Positions 22,201 through 37,200 of a stretch of 64,000 nucleotides of DNA are shown piece after piece. The first letter of the stretch is position 1, and each line of letters begins with the position of its first letter. The notes beneath the pieces were generated by a model. The model was not told the origin of the DNA. It was given only the letters and a program-made list of their open reading frames with translations, and searched no databases. The position numbers were made by a program, and so were the translations under genes. This stretch comes from Hippasteria phrygiana (Eukaryota; Echinodermata; Asteroidea; Valvatida; Goniasteridae), in NCBI GenBank assembly GCA_037893225.1, contig JAZGUH010000056.1:744001-808000 (forward strand), given 5' to 3'.

Positions 22201-25200
22201 GCAGCCTTGGTGATGGGTAGACTGCAATGATAGAGGAGGCAATTTCAGGGCTAACATTACGAAACTGTTGTAGTTGCTGACGCCAGACTCTGAGCAGACC
22301 TCGGCCATCTTTACTGACCTTGATACCTCCGGCCCACTCAGTATCAACATGGAAGGAAAATGTAGCTTTGTCTCGCTCCCTCCTACCAAAGAAAAGCAAT
22401 TCTCTTCAGTGACCACATAGCATATACATAATAAACTACAATGCAGTCTTGTTGACTTGACTTGAATCGGACTCAAGTCGCAATTTTTTTGACTTGAGAC
22501 TTGACTTGACAAGGAAAAAAATGACTTGGGACTTGACTTGACAGAACATGACTTGTGACTCGACTTGACTTGAATAAATTTGACTTGCTGACATTAACAC
22601 TTCTGTTAAAATAAACACAAACATACAGGTATCATTTAAAAAACAAGCCTATAGCGCATATAGAGCAAGCTGGGTGTCCAGTACATATGCAGGGTCGCAG
22701 CGCTGGCCGAGCTGCATGGAGAATTGTCAAAATGGCACACCAGGTTGATTTTGTACAGTGCATGCGTGCTAGCCTATGCATTGTCATTTTGTCATTGGAA
22801 TACTCAACTGACTCGAGACTTGGTACTTGACTTGAACAAAATTGACTTGGGACTTGACTTGACTTGACTTGGAAAAAATTGACTTGGGACTTAACTTGAC
22901 TTGGGAAAATTTGACTTGGTTACAACACTGCTACAATGTACTGATTGAAACCACATGATAATATGGATGAACCAGAGTACTTCCTCAAAGATTCAAATAT
23001 GAATAATCCCAACCCAATGTTTTATCCTACGCTCCCAGGTAAAAACAAAAGGTTCTCAGGAAACAAGTAAAGCCATGTGAGGAGAATTTCCAACAATGGT
23101 TCCCATTACCAGCCTTTTCACATCCAGTTTGTATTGTAATTGAAGCCATCAGTTACATTAAATAGAAACCATTTGAACCCTATGACCTGAAGCAGAAGTG
23201 CCACCATATTGGAACACCTAATTGGAGGTAATCCTAGTATATGTAGTGTTATTGTCTTGAACATGAAATGCAAAAAATTTCAGTCTCTGGCTGGAATCAG
23301 TTTATTAAATAGGTGTATTGTCCTGAGCTGAAAAAGAATACCATGGAATGCTTGAAGAGTGATAAGTAATCATAGTAAAACTGTTACATTGTACAACTCC
23401 TGTATTTTACTCCTTAACAAATATAGATCAACTCAAAGTAAACAAACAGAAATTAAACACATTAACCGATTAAGTACGGGCGGGGTGTCGCGCCGGCCTT
23501 TGCAACCAAGCGATATGGCCACAATGTGTTTGTGCAGTCAAGCGTAACATACACAATAATCCAATAACGGATTGAAACTGCACAAATAGCGGCAAATGCC
23601 GTCATCCGGCCTGGTGCAGCACTGGTTTTTTGGCGCCATTTGGCGTCATCCGTACACAAGGGGGTTAAAGAAAGGAAATATAATGAGTTGAATGAAGTTT
23701 CTTGTTTTGAAAGTTAAGTAGCCTCCGTTGAGACAAACTTCCAAGTCAAACAAAAACAGCTACGTAGAAATGAAGCTCATCATTTTTCCCCTGGAAAAAG
23801 CTGCTCGCATAAACTGCATTTGCTTGGTTCTACTGAATCACGGTTGTGACTTACTTGAATGGTGTTTCAGCCACTGACTTTGTGAACATGGCCACCATAT
23901 CGGCTACTTCTGTAGGAGTCTCAACGAAACGTACATTGCATCCTACATGTAGCTGAAGATCAACTAATGCCTATAAGACAAGAATGAAAAGGAACATTTG
24001 TATCAATGCAACCTCTTAAACTCACAATAATTGACTTTCTGGCTAGATCTGGGCCACTTTTTTCTACATTGTAAAATGTACATCCAGGTCTTTAATTTGA
24101 ACCCAGAGATGGAGCCTGTTTAGTTTGTTCAGCTATGTTAGGCTTCGGATTAGTGGCAATAGCTGGAGATGAAGCCTAAGGCGAAGCCACAGCCGTGATT
24201 AAGAAGTGACTTGCTGTCTGCAACTCTATCTACCTTTGCATCTTTAGCACCTCACTGTAATGAAAGTAGGAATGAAAATGAAGTAATCAGTCTTGGTTGG
24301 TTGAACCAAATGAATTGTATGTATCCAGAATTATATCTATACTTGTACCACACTCAACTGTATGCATAGGGCCACCTCTTTAGTCAAACACGTACATGTA
24401 TCAAGGTTTGAACACAAGACGTACAATATGTACCTCAAGCTCACCCATACTTGGGTTGATAGTTACTCAGTTTAGTTTTAGGGCTGTTCACTTTTGAATA
24501 ATTTAATATTCGATTATTCGAGACTGGGCTTGACTGAATATTCGAATATTCGATACTCGCCAATCAAGTCTTTCAGGTGTCTGCTGCAACTGCATGCTGC
24601 GCCGGTAAAAGCAAAGTGAGCCGGTAAAAGCAAAGTGCACCGGTGTTTTACATGCGGCGATCGATATTATAGACCACCCGATGGACATTTTTTGCATTGT
24701 ATCAAGATAATTACGAGTACGTATAACGTTCTGATAACAAGAAACCAAACTCCAGCCTGAGTTTTTGCAATAATTATTTTAGAAGTGTCAAGGGTTTTAC
24801 GGTCAGGAACAATAAACCTCTGTCTACAAAAATGTGGCATTTGACATTGCTAAACGCCGTAACCTTTCTATTAAAATAGCATCAGAGTCATATCTGTAAG
24901 TGCATATATATATTTTTTTCGAACCGGCAAAAAGCTATTCGAATATTTCTATCTTCGGGAATAGTTTATTACTCACACTCAGGTGAATCTAGCATTCGGC
25001 AATGGAAGGTTTGCGATTAGCTAATCTTATTCAAGCTCTGTGGTTCACAGAGGAACTATACTGGCTTCATCAAGATTGTTTCTCTTCATACAAGCAGCCT
25101 TTTTTTGGCAAGGGTTCCTTTTCTGTTGTGTTTATCACACTGCTTTTCACTATTTAAAAAATTGTATGAATCGTTTGAGGAATGAATCCCGGAGTGAGAT

Positions 25201-28200
25201 TACATAATGGGTAAAGGAGGGTATGTCTAATTTGCATAGGAAAGAACAAGCATATCGGAGGTGATGGCGTTATAGGGCCATTCTAGCTTGCGATTTCAGT
25301 TCAGTCAACTTTAAGAACGGATTGGGAAAACTAAGTTCATGAAGCAAAAATGTTAATGGTAAATTTTTGTTTTGCTGGCATCCACAAAGATTTTCCAGAG
25401 AAATTTTGCTCATGGAGTTTTATCTCTGGTTTTTAATCCTGTGGTTTTTTTTGGTTTATTAGATTAGCAACAAATCTAAACTCATATACAATGGAATAAA
25501 CAAAGAGCCAGCTCCATCTGGTTGACTGCCTCTGGGCAAGCCATACCCTGGCTATATTATGGTATACAGTGTGTGTTTATATTGCGCGATGGTGAGCGCC
25601 GGACGCTGATGGTCGCCAGATGCTGAAGCCGGTTTTGGGCAGTTTATAGTCGTCGCGTGCATTCGCGTTGAAGCGCACATTCGTGATGAAGCGCGCCACA
25701 TACACGTAATGTGAACCAAATTTAATTGTAAGATGTGACGATCATGCATTGGAAAAAGAGAAGAAATAGTAGCAAGTTAAATAGCAAGTTTTATAGAAAG
25801 ATCAATAAATTTGAGCCTGGATTTTCAAATGAGTTTCATCATCTTCCTCAGCTTCAAGAATCGGACCAAGACTATGTTTCCTCGGTTTCTAGAAGCAGGT
25901 AAGTCTTTGTGTTTTTATTTGTGACATTTTAAAAACCAGGTTGTATCGTAAAATTTGGTGTGATCCCTGGCTATACGGCATTCTGGGTTTATAACTTCTG
26001 ACTAGCGCCCACCCGAACAAAGATACTGACAATTTGATAGACTGCCAACATAGGGCAAGATAGCTCAGTTGGTAGAGCACCGGTACGGTAACCCGGAGGT
26101 CGCAGGTTCAATTCCCGCTCGTGCCAGTTTCTTTATTCACTTTGAAAATGTATTTTAAAACTTTAGGCCTTGGAAACCATATTTTTTTCAAATTGTCGTA
26201 CTAATGTTAAAGTTGATGTTGAGGCTAGTTTCAAGCAAAAAAACTGCAATTTGCAAATTCAAAAAAAATTCTGACCGCGCAATTCTATTGGTCCAATCAT
26301 GAAAAGTGAGGTCAGCGACCAGGTCAAAGTTCAATCATTTGAACTCTGTAGCGACATCGCCAGTGTCCTTCGATAACTATAAAACGTGTGTGTGATGATC
26401 GCGCGTAAATTTTTCAGTCGCGAGGCGTTCGCGCGATCAACTATAAACCGGCGTCAAGTCCAACTCACTTCTTCCACATCCACCCTGGTCACGACAGTAG
26501 TGATATCTTCAATGGGTCGCTTCTTGCGTCGTGCCTTGACTGTGTTTTCTGTAGGTTCATTGCCAAGGACAGCTGATCGGAAGTTTCGCTGTTTAGAATT
26601 TTTCTGCAATCTGTGGTGGTAACACATGAGGATAAATCATAAAATGTTTGTGTGCAATGTGTATGACAGGTTTGTCACAACAGATTCCCTGATGTTCAAC
26701 TTCTTTCTTTATGTTCAACCCAGAGTTGTCACCAAGTCCTATGGGCCAAGCAAGTCAAGTCTTTGAAAGTAAATCACAATTCAAGTCCAAAGTCCCTGTA
26801 CACCAATATACTGTATGTCAAAATATATACTTATAATTATGAAGGCCCCTGTTGCAAACAAGTCTTTCTGCTTGTCCCACGTCAAGTTCAGATCAAGTTG
26901 CAAGTCAAGACTCAAGTCAATCTAAGTCCCAAAATATAATACAACTCATATAGTGCAAGTCACCAACTCTGCCAACTCTGGTCCAACCTGTGTTCTACTG
27001 ACCAACCAAAATGGATATAAAGTTTTCGTAGTTGATTTGCAATAAAGCGTACCCCGACATCAGTATACAGACAGTTTCGGTCTCACCAACGGTGAAAGTT
27101 ACCCCACCTCTTTCTGTAGGTCTGAAAATTGGGATAATTTCTTTAGTATCTATTGAAGATTTACATCTCTATTTAGATCTTGACCGAGGAAAACTGTAAA
27201 GGTGGTAGGGCTGGCAACCTATGTAAAATGTGGCCAACCCAAAAACCTTTACCCAGAGTGGCTTGAGCCTTGTATTGAGGAGACTTCTATACAAAAATCA
27301 TTTACCTGAAATACTTCTCCATTCCTTGAATGATGAATGTGACAGCCTTTCCATGGAGTATTTGTTGTACCTTTCTGGTGTACATTCGTAATGACTCTTG
27401 GTCTGTACAGAACATACCTTGCTGCTCCTTAACTCATCATGAATCAAACAAAGAGAAACAAATAGTATTCATTAATTAAAGATCATGTGGAGTGCGAAAT
27501 TACATTTTTGTCATTTTCAAGGTATTAGTAGCTTAACCAGTTCGCGTGCAGCGAGGCAAGGATCTAGCGGAAATATCTGTCAGCGACCGGCTCGCAGTGA
27601 GCGAGGCCGCAGATAATGGCCTGAGCCCGTCTGGCACCCAGGCTCGTGAAAAATAATCCCAGCGTGAACTGGTTAAGACATATTTAAATAAAAGGGCAAC
27701 TGTTCTTGCCATTTAATAATGTTTGTCATTTATCTGAAAGTCGTCGTTGGGGGCAGCAGACAAAAGAGCCAAAAATGACATTACAGCTGGGAGTCGGGTT
27801 TTGGCAATGTGATGCATAGGTCCGGCGGGTTTTTCGTAATCACTCTGCACACCATAGTTACACGTTCGACCCTGGTGCCCAGTACAGCAGCTAGCTAGCA
27901 TTGCATTAATACATGTAATGGGATTGCATGGAACGGAAAGCTAGCTGTACTAAAGGGAAAGTCAAAAGTGGGTACGGAGGAGCATTGACCTGGGGTTATC
28001 CTAGTGAAATTGTTACATATGCCCTGTTAATTGTGTCATCTCAAATATCACTATCACTGTAGCAACAAACAAATGTAGCTGAATTAAAGAACTGTGACTT
28101 CTCAAATCCACAGACATCGCGCTGCAAATGATGAACTATGGAAACGCAGGGCTGGGCCCGGCCGGGCGAAAGCTAGTTGTTACGGCATGGAGGTCGGTGT

Positions 28201-31200
28201 GTGCACGTACAATGTGGCACCGCCATGGCAGACCGCACACAAGTACATGTACAATGTCAGGTCGGATACCGAGGTCGCTTTTTCCTAGAAGTGCATCATA
28301 ACACAGATTTTCTGGATAAATTCAACCATAAATTTCTTCTTTATGAAGAAACCATTAAACATTTCTGACAGATTAGCTTTTATTCTACGTCAGTTTGGTG
28401 TCGTTCGGCAGAACGTTTGCATTGCATAAAGTCAAACACTGAAGGGGACTACTTTTCTTGAGCGTACACAAACTTTGTAAGGCTCCAGAGAGGAACTTGG
28501 CCGGGCAAACGACGTTGCTGACCGTACACACTCTCATCTTCTTAAAGTTGAAGCCACACAATACCTCTTTTGAAGTTGATAATAGTGTAAAATTCCCCAG
28601 AGCTTCGCAACACGCAAGCAACGTGTATGGTTATTAGCACGGTTCCCGTCTCTGCTGCGGTATTTAATTGATAGCAGGAGACGGGAACCAGTCTACAGTG
28701 CGTACTCGATTGGGTATATTTTAATGCATGACTTACGGAAAATTGAAATAGGTCCAGTGTAGAATTTTACTCTCTCGATCTCAGACACCGTAATTTACAT
28801 TTCAAAAAGCTGGCCAAGGAAGATCCTCGACTACCAGATCTCTGGCAACTACCCACGTGGCCGTCCAAAGAAAAGGTGAAGCGACAACATCAACAACGAC
28901 CTGAAATGCCTACAGATCAATGCTAACCTGGCATTGAACCGAGTAGAGTGGAGGAAAGCCATCCGACCAAGAAGAGATGATCGTTAAGAAGTCCAACCCT
29001 TGAGTTCGGGGACAGATAAACAGATGGATGGATGGATGGATGTATGTGTGCAAGCAGGTTTGTATTGACTACATCGTTCTTTTAATAAAGAGAACCACAC
29101 CTGTTTGAATGTATACACCAAGTCCACAAAGCTGGCCACAGGAAGCAGAATAAGAGCCTCATGCTCCTCCTCCTCGTGCTGAAGTGTCTGCAACTACAAG
29201 CATTGAATGAAAACTTAACACACATTATTTTGCAAGGTCACTGCATTATTGACCTAAATCATTTAGGAATAGGGATGTGCATTTACGGGGAGTAAAAGAA
29301 CCGGGTACCCGATTGAATAAAATATGGGAATAGGGGTACCCGTTAAAGAAACCCAACCCAAAACCTCCAATCCTCAAGCTTTAACCCCTTGACACCGGAT
29401 TTTATATGGGCGCCAGACCGGCTTGTGCAGCCAAGCAAAATGGAAACAAGAGGCTTGTGCAGCCAAGCATAACGTACACAATACCCCAATAATGAATTGA
29501 AAATGCAGAGATTAGCGTGTATAGACGTCAACCGGCCAGGTGGCAATTTTAATCTGCACGTATTTGTGTCAACCGGTGGCAAGGGGTTAAACAGTGTTCT
29601 ATTTATTGTGGAATGAGGCAAGCTATTATGTCTCATCTCTCTTTATCCATACCCCGACTACAAAAACCACGACCAGTAAATTCCCTTTGTCAACTTCTGT
29701 GAGCATCATAAACGTGAAATCTGTGCTGGTGTCCCATGTAGTCGGGTTTCAATTTCGAAACTAATTCCCGACAAATAACATTCAAAACCTTTCCTTTTTC
29801 ATTGTTTGGGAAGTTACTATGTGATAATGTAAAGCTGTATGGGTACTCGATTCCATAATCTGGAACCGGTTCCTGACATGAACACTCGGGTACCCGGTTT
29901 CAATGCACACCCCTATAAATAGGAAATCGTGAATACAGCTTAGAGTTTGTAAATCATTTGACAGACTTTTCTACACATGCTGGGGTAACAATTCAGACTT
30001 TTACAACAGTCACTCAACATGGCTGTCCATACACACTGAATACATTTGCACAAATGCAAAAAATACATGCAATACATATGTGGGTACAAATTTATGGGAA
30101 AGTTCACAGATCTTCAGCCTGTTTGAGAATGCCATTTTCATTGCTGTTAAAAATAGCTGTTATACATACAGGTTCATGAAATCAAGAATTGTTTTTACAC
30201 AATACGAAGACTAAAAGGTAATTTTAAATTTTACACTGCAGAAACTATATTGTACACGTATTAGGCAAACATTCTTGGTGACTGTGGACAAGTTTTCATG
30301 ATCTGGTTATAATTGTGACATTGAAATAAGCGGGAAAGTTACTTCATGGCAATCTGAGTTATCAACAAAAATAAAAAAATGTCCATTGGGAAGTCAATTT
30401 GAGGATTTCAGCATTTTTACTTCAGAAAAACCCCTTTCTATGACAAAGTTTAAGAACAGAAAACAACATTGCGGTTAGGGTGATGGGTTGTGCTGTATAG
30501 TGGTACAATGGCTTGGAGCTTTGATTTCTTTAACCCCTTGCATACGGATGACGCCATATGGCCACCAGGCCGGATGACGCCATATGGCCACCAGGCCGGA
30601 TGACGCCATTGGCCGCCGTTTGTGCAGTTTCAATCCATTGTTGGATTATTGTTTATGTTACGCTTGACTGCACAAGGGGTTAACCCCGGGATCGCCGCCA
30701 ATGTATGCTATACCTCCGGCAGGTTAGAAGTTCTCGTCCACAAATTATATCTACCACTGACTATTCGCGATGCAACTAGCCGCGCGGACATCGGCCCGGC
30801 TTCGCTGCTCTGCTGGCAACTTTCCCTGCCCATACAGCTTGAGGTACACATGTATACGTACGTTACCTGACTAGCCAACTAATTACTAAAACATGATTTC
30901 CTCCAGTGCGCAAGCGCCATTATTCTTTTGACCTGCTGTTAAATTATGCATACAGGTGGCACGCAGTTCCTTGCAAAAGGGCCAAGATGTCCTTAGCGAT
31001 GTGGCCTTGGTGCGTATGTAGAGGGTGCTGTACAGCCATTAACCTGTGCGTGCTGCACCGCTAAGGACGTCTTGGAACCAAGACTAATGCGCAGTTGAAA
31101 TACCGAATTGGCTTTAAATGCTGCAAAATAACAGTTATTAATTCTTTTTTAGTATTACATGTACATGTATACCTGCAAGTCATGTCCTAGATTGTGTTCC

Positions 31201-34200
31201 ATCACTTGTCTCTTCCATGTAATACTACCAGGGATAGACTGAGACTCAATGGATGTTTTGCTGCTGAGTTCCTGCAGTTTGGCCAGTAATGTAGCACCTC
31301 CAGTGTCCTCCAAGAGTAACGGATCAATCACGACAGTCACATACTGTCCAGAGACAAACACAAACAATGTATTACAAACACAAACAAGATGGTATTTCAC
31401 ATTAACCCCTTGAGTACGGTATTTTACGGGAGACGTCGGGGTGCCGCGGCGGCTCTGGCAGCCAAGCGAACCGCTGCAATGTGTTTGCAGTCATGCGTAA
31501 CCTATACACAATAATCCAACAATGGATTGAAACTGCACAAACAGCGGCCAATGACGTCATCCGGTCTGGTGGCATTGTTTAATCCAACAATGGATTAAAA
31601 CTGCACAAACAGCGGCCAATGGCGTCATCCGGCCTGGTGGCACTGTTCTTTTTTGCGCCATATGGCATCATCCGTACGCAAGGGGTTAAAATCATTTTAA
31701 TATGATTTTGCATACACCCCGGCGGGGGTTAGGGTTAACCCTAATAATATTAAAATTGTTGGATTTAGCAGGGTCAGGGTTTAACCCCTTGCGTACGGAT
31801 GATGCAAATATGCGCAAAAAAACCAGTGCCACCAGGCCGGATGACGCAATTGGCCGCCAAAATGGACATGAGGATTTAAGAGGATGTGATTTTAACAATG
31901 AGGGTCCAAAATCACATCCTACTCTATTTAAAATCACATCTGAAGCCTGTGAACTATTATCCCACCCTGACAAAGAGTACATTGTGACTTCTGGGTTTAA
32001 CAGCTTAATTAAACCGCATTGTGATTCTGGACTCTGGATGTGATTTTGGACTCTCATTGTTAAAATCACATTCTCTTAATCCTCCTGTCCATTCTGAATA
32101 GGAAATCACATCCAACAAGGAGTTCATATTGGGTTATGCTAATATAAATGCAACGGCATAGCCAGGGCTGTCTCCATGGGGGGGGAGGGGGGGGGGGGGG
32201 GGGAGGGGGGGGGGGGGGGGGGGGCGAGTGGGGGCTGGATGTTACAGTGTGGGGGGAGCAATGGTTTTTCTTTATAATACTATTATTTTCTGCGTTTTTG
32301 AAATTTTCAGTGGGGGGGGGGGGGGGGGCACTGGGGGGGCGGCGATAAATCCCCGAATTTAGCAAAAATTCCCCAAATTTGTTGTAAGTAAACTTTGCCG
32401 TCCCGCCATTTTTTGTGCTTTTTCCCTATTCATTTAGAGGGGTCCCGGTGAAACTACCTTGTTTCTGTCTCTTCTTTATCAGTAATAAGAGAATGCAAAC
32501 AACCCGAACCAGACTAAAAGCAGCTAATTATTATTGCCATTGGTGATCCAGAGGTGTGGGGCAAAGAAAAGAAACAAAACACAGTCTTTTATGAACACCT
32601 GAAAATTCAGTATTTTTTCAATAAACACACAAACCACAATTCTGTACTAGAAATACAACTGAATTTAACTTGACAATTTTGAACTTGAAGAACAACTTAT
32701 TTTTATAATCTGTTGTTTTTTTCAAACAGCCGTGCATTGCGCGTGCCTCCAACTGTCTTAGTGTAAAACTAGGCAACAAATATCAGGAAATAAAAACAAT
32801 CTCTTCTTACCTTCATACACTCCTCAGGTTTATTTGCTTTATGTGCTTCTCGAAGTGCCTGAAACATAACATTCATAGAGGAATTAACACACCTGTGGGA
32901 TCCCACGAGAGGATAAAACAAGGTCTTTATCTTGCCAATTGTCAATTCTTAAACAACAGATGCAGGCACAAGTTAGAAGACAGACACGTGGTTGCATTAA
33001 GGCTGTGCCGAATATACCGAATTTTCGAATATTTGATCAAGAACCGAATATTCAAATACCTTTTTGCCGGTTTGAATATTCGAAAAAAATATATGCACAT
33101 ACAGATACGACTCTGATGCTATTTTAATAGAAAATTTACGGCACTTAGCAGTGTCAAGTGCCGAATTCTCGTCGACGGTAACTTTTTGTGGACGGAGGTT
33201 TATTGTTCTCGTCCGTAAAACCCTTGATACTTATACTGTGAAAAATGCATTAATTGTGCACAAAAATCACTAGCATGCTTTGTGTGCAACGTTTACCAGC
33301 ATGGCATGCAGTTGCAGCTGACACGTGAAAAACTTGAAGGCGAGTATCGAATATTCAAATATACATGTATGGTATGAATAAGAGACTCAACGAGACATAA
33401 TAAACTGCCTCATTCCACAATTAATACAACTGTGTAAAGCTTTTGGACAACCGTCTTTTGTGATATGCCGGCGCATGCACGTGCCGGCACACACAAAGGC
33501 GGAGATCTAGAAGTGATCATGTTTACTGGACCGGCTTGAGATTTTGTCTGAAATCAGACTTTTTGAATCTCGGAGAAAGACATTATTGCAACTTCCAGGA
33601 TTGGAAGTTTTGGGCTGGGTTTCTGTAACCCTTTGAGTACGGTTATTTACAATTAGGCGCCGGGGTGCCGGGGAGGCCTGTGCAGTCAAGCGAAACGGAC
33701 ACAAGAGGCTTGTGCAGCCAAGCGTAACATACACAATAATCCAACAATGGACTGAAAATGCAGAGATTGTGTGTATTGACGTCATCCGGCCTGGCGGTAA
33801 ATTTTTGTTGGCGTCTATAGACGTCATCTGGCTTCAAAGGGTTAACGGGTACCCGTGTTTTTTTTTATTCAATCGAGTACCCGGTTCTTTTACTACCCAT
33901 AAATGCACACCCCTTGGTCAAACCAGTTTCGAATAATCAAATACTACATTTTTCAAAAATGAAGAGCCCCCAGGTTGCATCATTTACCTTCTGTACTTGT
34001 GCCTCCCTTTGCTTGTGTTGTTTCTTCTCCTGTTGTTGTCTCAACTTCAGCTCCTTTTCCTGCTGTTTCTGAGCTCGTTTCTCCTGCAGAAGAAAAACAA
34101 AAATTCTGGAATTGAACTTCGATGTTACACTAGCGTGTCAACACTTTTACAGCATGCTAAGTAATGTTTTAACCAGTTTGCGTCGGATGACGTGTATACA

Positions 34201-37200
34201 CGCACTCGAGCGAGAACGGGACCCAGTGGAAATATCTGTCAGTGACCGAGGCCGGAAATATCAGGGTGTGCTACACGCAGATGACGGCCTGAACCCGTCT
34301 GGCACCCAGGCTCGTGAAAAATAATCCTGGCGTGAACTGGTTAAGTGAGGGATCTTTCAGAAATATGCACCCAATGCCCCATTGGCTACCAAAACTAGGA
34401 AGCACTTGCCAAAATACAACACAAGAGACGCAGACACTGATAATGACATACAGGAAGCACAATACTGTATACGTGACCCACTCTGCAAAAAGGGCAATTA
34501 TGTTGCAAAATTTGAAAATTCTGTTTTATATACAACTGGAAAGGCCATTTTATAAGCTTTCATATGGTATACATCTGAGGCCTGTAGCATTTTGCATTCA
34601 CGGGATATTTGGAAATGTGCATGTTTGTTTTCAGGAATTTCTTGAAAAGACTTTTTAAGGAGAAACAAGCCAAAAAAAGACCAAAAAAAAGCAAAGCAAT
34701 AGATTGAAGCACTCGACACAAACACATTTTTTTTCTAACTTTATTTACTGAAATCAAAGCTTTTGGTTATGAACTAGAATAATATAGGTATCAAAGATGC
34801 AAAAAATTCCCTCCCTTAAAAATCACTCATTTTTCACCCTCTTCACATAGAACGGTCCATTACGTGTAAAAGCATACAGCGACTTATGTGCCCTTTTTGC
34901 AGAGCGGGTCACATATTTCATGTCACACATACAAGGGCATATCACTGTTCCACTGCGATTGCCATGAGTAGATGCTTTGTAGTTTCATTGTCATTTAATA
35001 TCAATAACAAATCCTGCCCCAGTGAGGGCACCCTTGGAATGGTCCTCTGTCTAATGCAAGATGCTAGAGTCTTTCGGACTGTCATGATAACTGGTGGTAC
35101 ATATCAGGAGTTACTTGAATTTTGAAATGTAAGGTATCAGGAACACAAGCATCCATGGAAACACAAACATCCATGGAAACGCAAGCAGACAATGGAGTCA
35201 CAAAGTCAGGACGGAGTGTGTGTGAGAGTAGTAAGGCTGCTTTGTCTGAGGGGTGTATCACCGTAAAAAAATAAATTTTCAAATATAATTACAATTTTGT
35301 CAGCCTTAGATAACTTATGAGCTTTCCAATGTCGCATTCCACAAAGAAATTGATTTACCATAAGTAATGTTTAACCCTAACTCCCTAGGTGGTGTGAAAA
35401 ATCGTATTGAAATTCGAGGATTCAGGACTGTTAGGGATAATAAGGGGATAAAAGTGTGATGACCCTGTCTTTACCACGTCAATAATAACCGAGGAGGGGC
35501 GTGACCGCTTAATGGACCGAGCCGAAGGCGAGGTCCATTAACAGCGGTCACGACCCTTCGAGGTTATTACTGACTTGTAAAGACCGGGTCATTACATTTG
35601 TATCCCCATTCTAAATGCCTTCTTACGAAAAATGCAAAAACCTCCTGTAAAAAGGACAAGATGCAAAGCTTTTTCACCCCACGTTTCTCCCATGTGCTCA
35701 GTACAAAACACATGCGTACGTATCGGCCTTGTGAGCGTGCGAAGGCGCTCTGCGCCTGTCTGTCGCGTGCGCGTACACACACGCACGAGATGCAGCATTT
35801 TATACGCGTGCATTAGCGTTGTCTTACATTATGAAGTTCAGTACATCTTGTGCGCACCTACTATACACTCTCCCTGTTGCGTATGGGAACGAGAACAGCT
35901 GACACGCTGTGATTAAACAACTTCCAGCCGTGTTTAAACAACCGTTTAAACACACCCAAGTGACAGGCTCTCGACCAATAGGGATAGTGGAACTCGCTGA
36001 GGTATTTATGAATAAGTTTTAAATTTTGAATTACATGTACAGTAGAAGGAGCAGGATGCTCCTAATTCCATATCAGTCCTTACACCTACATGTAGCAAGT
36101 TATAAACTTTTGTCCCATTCAAAAATTCATTCTTCCATAATTTGTTAGAAGGGGGAAATTGAATTTTCAGTGAGAGCACAGACATACATGCATTTGCTTT
36201 CAAGGTACAAATGTGACACTTACATGAAAGAAACAGAAATTATGAGGTTTTTTTTAGACTTATCTCACCAGCGCTTGTTGCTTAGAAGCTGTAATCTCCT
36301 CTGCACTTCTCTTGGCTTTCTTCTTCACAGGCATGGTGTCGTAGCTACTTCCTTGAGACGATGGCCCAATACTCCCACAATCATGAGATTCTGATGAGTC
36401 AACCTCATCTTCCCAGCTTGTGGCGCTTAGTGGTGGTTCGGGCAAGTTTGTTGCGGTGTTGGAACGAGATGAATACTTTGTTTTCAATGATACCTCTTCC
36501 TCATCATCCGAAATGTCATGGTAGCTTTTAGAAGGCTTGAGAGTTTCTGCTGTTCTTTTCTTCCGGTCATTGGAAAGATGGGCTTCATTCTTACTTGTGA
36601 CTTTGTAACTTTGATAATTATTTTTCTCAGTTGTCATGCCATTGTTTGACGTGTTGCCTGGCACAACAGCTGGGTACTTCTTCACACCATACTGATCATC
36701 ACTTGTCTGTTTGTTGCGTATTCGATGGAGCAAGGATAGTGTAATGCCTTCGTCCTCATCTTCACTGCTCGATATACATGTAGACATTGGGCTGTCAGCG
36801 TTATCAACCTCCATTTTGTCACGTGGGGAGAAAGAATTTCTTTGAGAAAGTTCAACAGGACTGGGGCTTTCACACAATGCAAAGTTTGTTTCTGTCCCAG
36901 TGTCCTGATCACTGTGGCTACTGTCCAGTGATATGCCAGTCGTGTGTATTGCTGCATTTACAGAGTGATAGTCAGCGTTTATGTCATCACTGTCATGACT
37001 TGACACTGATATAGGACTCCCTTTACTTATACAATCCGTTGATGGAAAGACTTCTGTAGGACTTGAAGGGAGTTGGATGACCTCTGCAAAAAAAGGAGTA
37101 AATAAAATGGTTTAGAAGTAACTGAACTTGATTTAATACATGTGTAGCTGTCAAGAACCCACTACATGTACAGTCGAACACCTTTATAACAAGGTCCTTG

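Noticed and set aside
32066..32365. Polyproline open frame
   Set aside because: Product of the long G/C tracts on the opposite strand.
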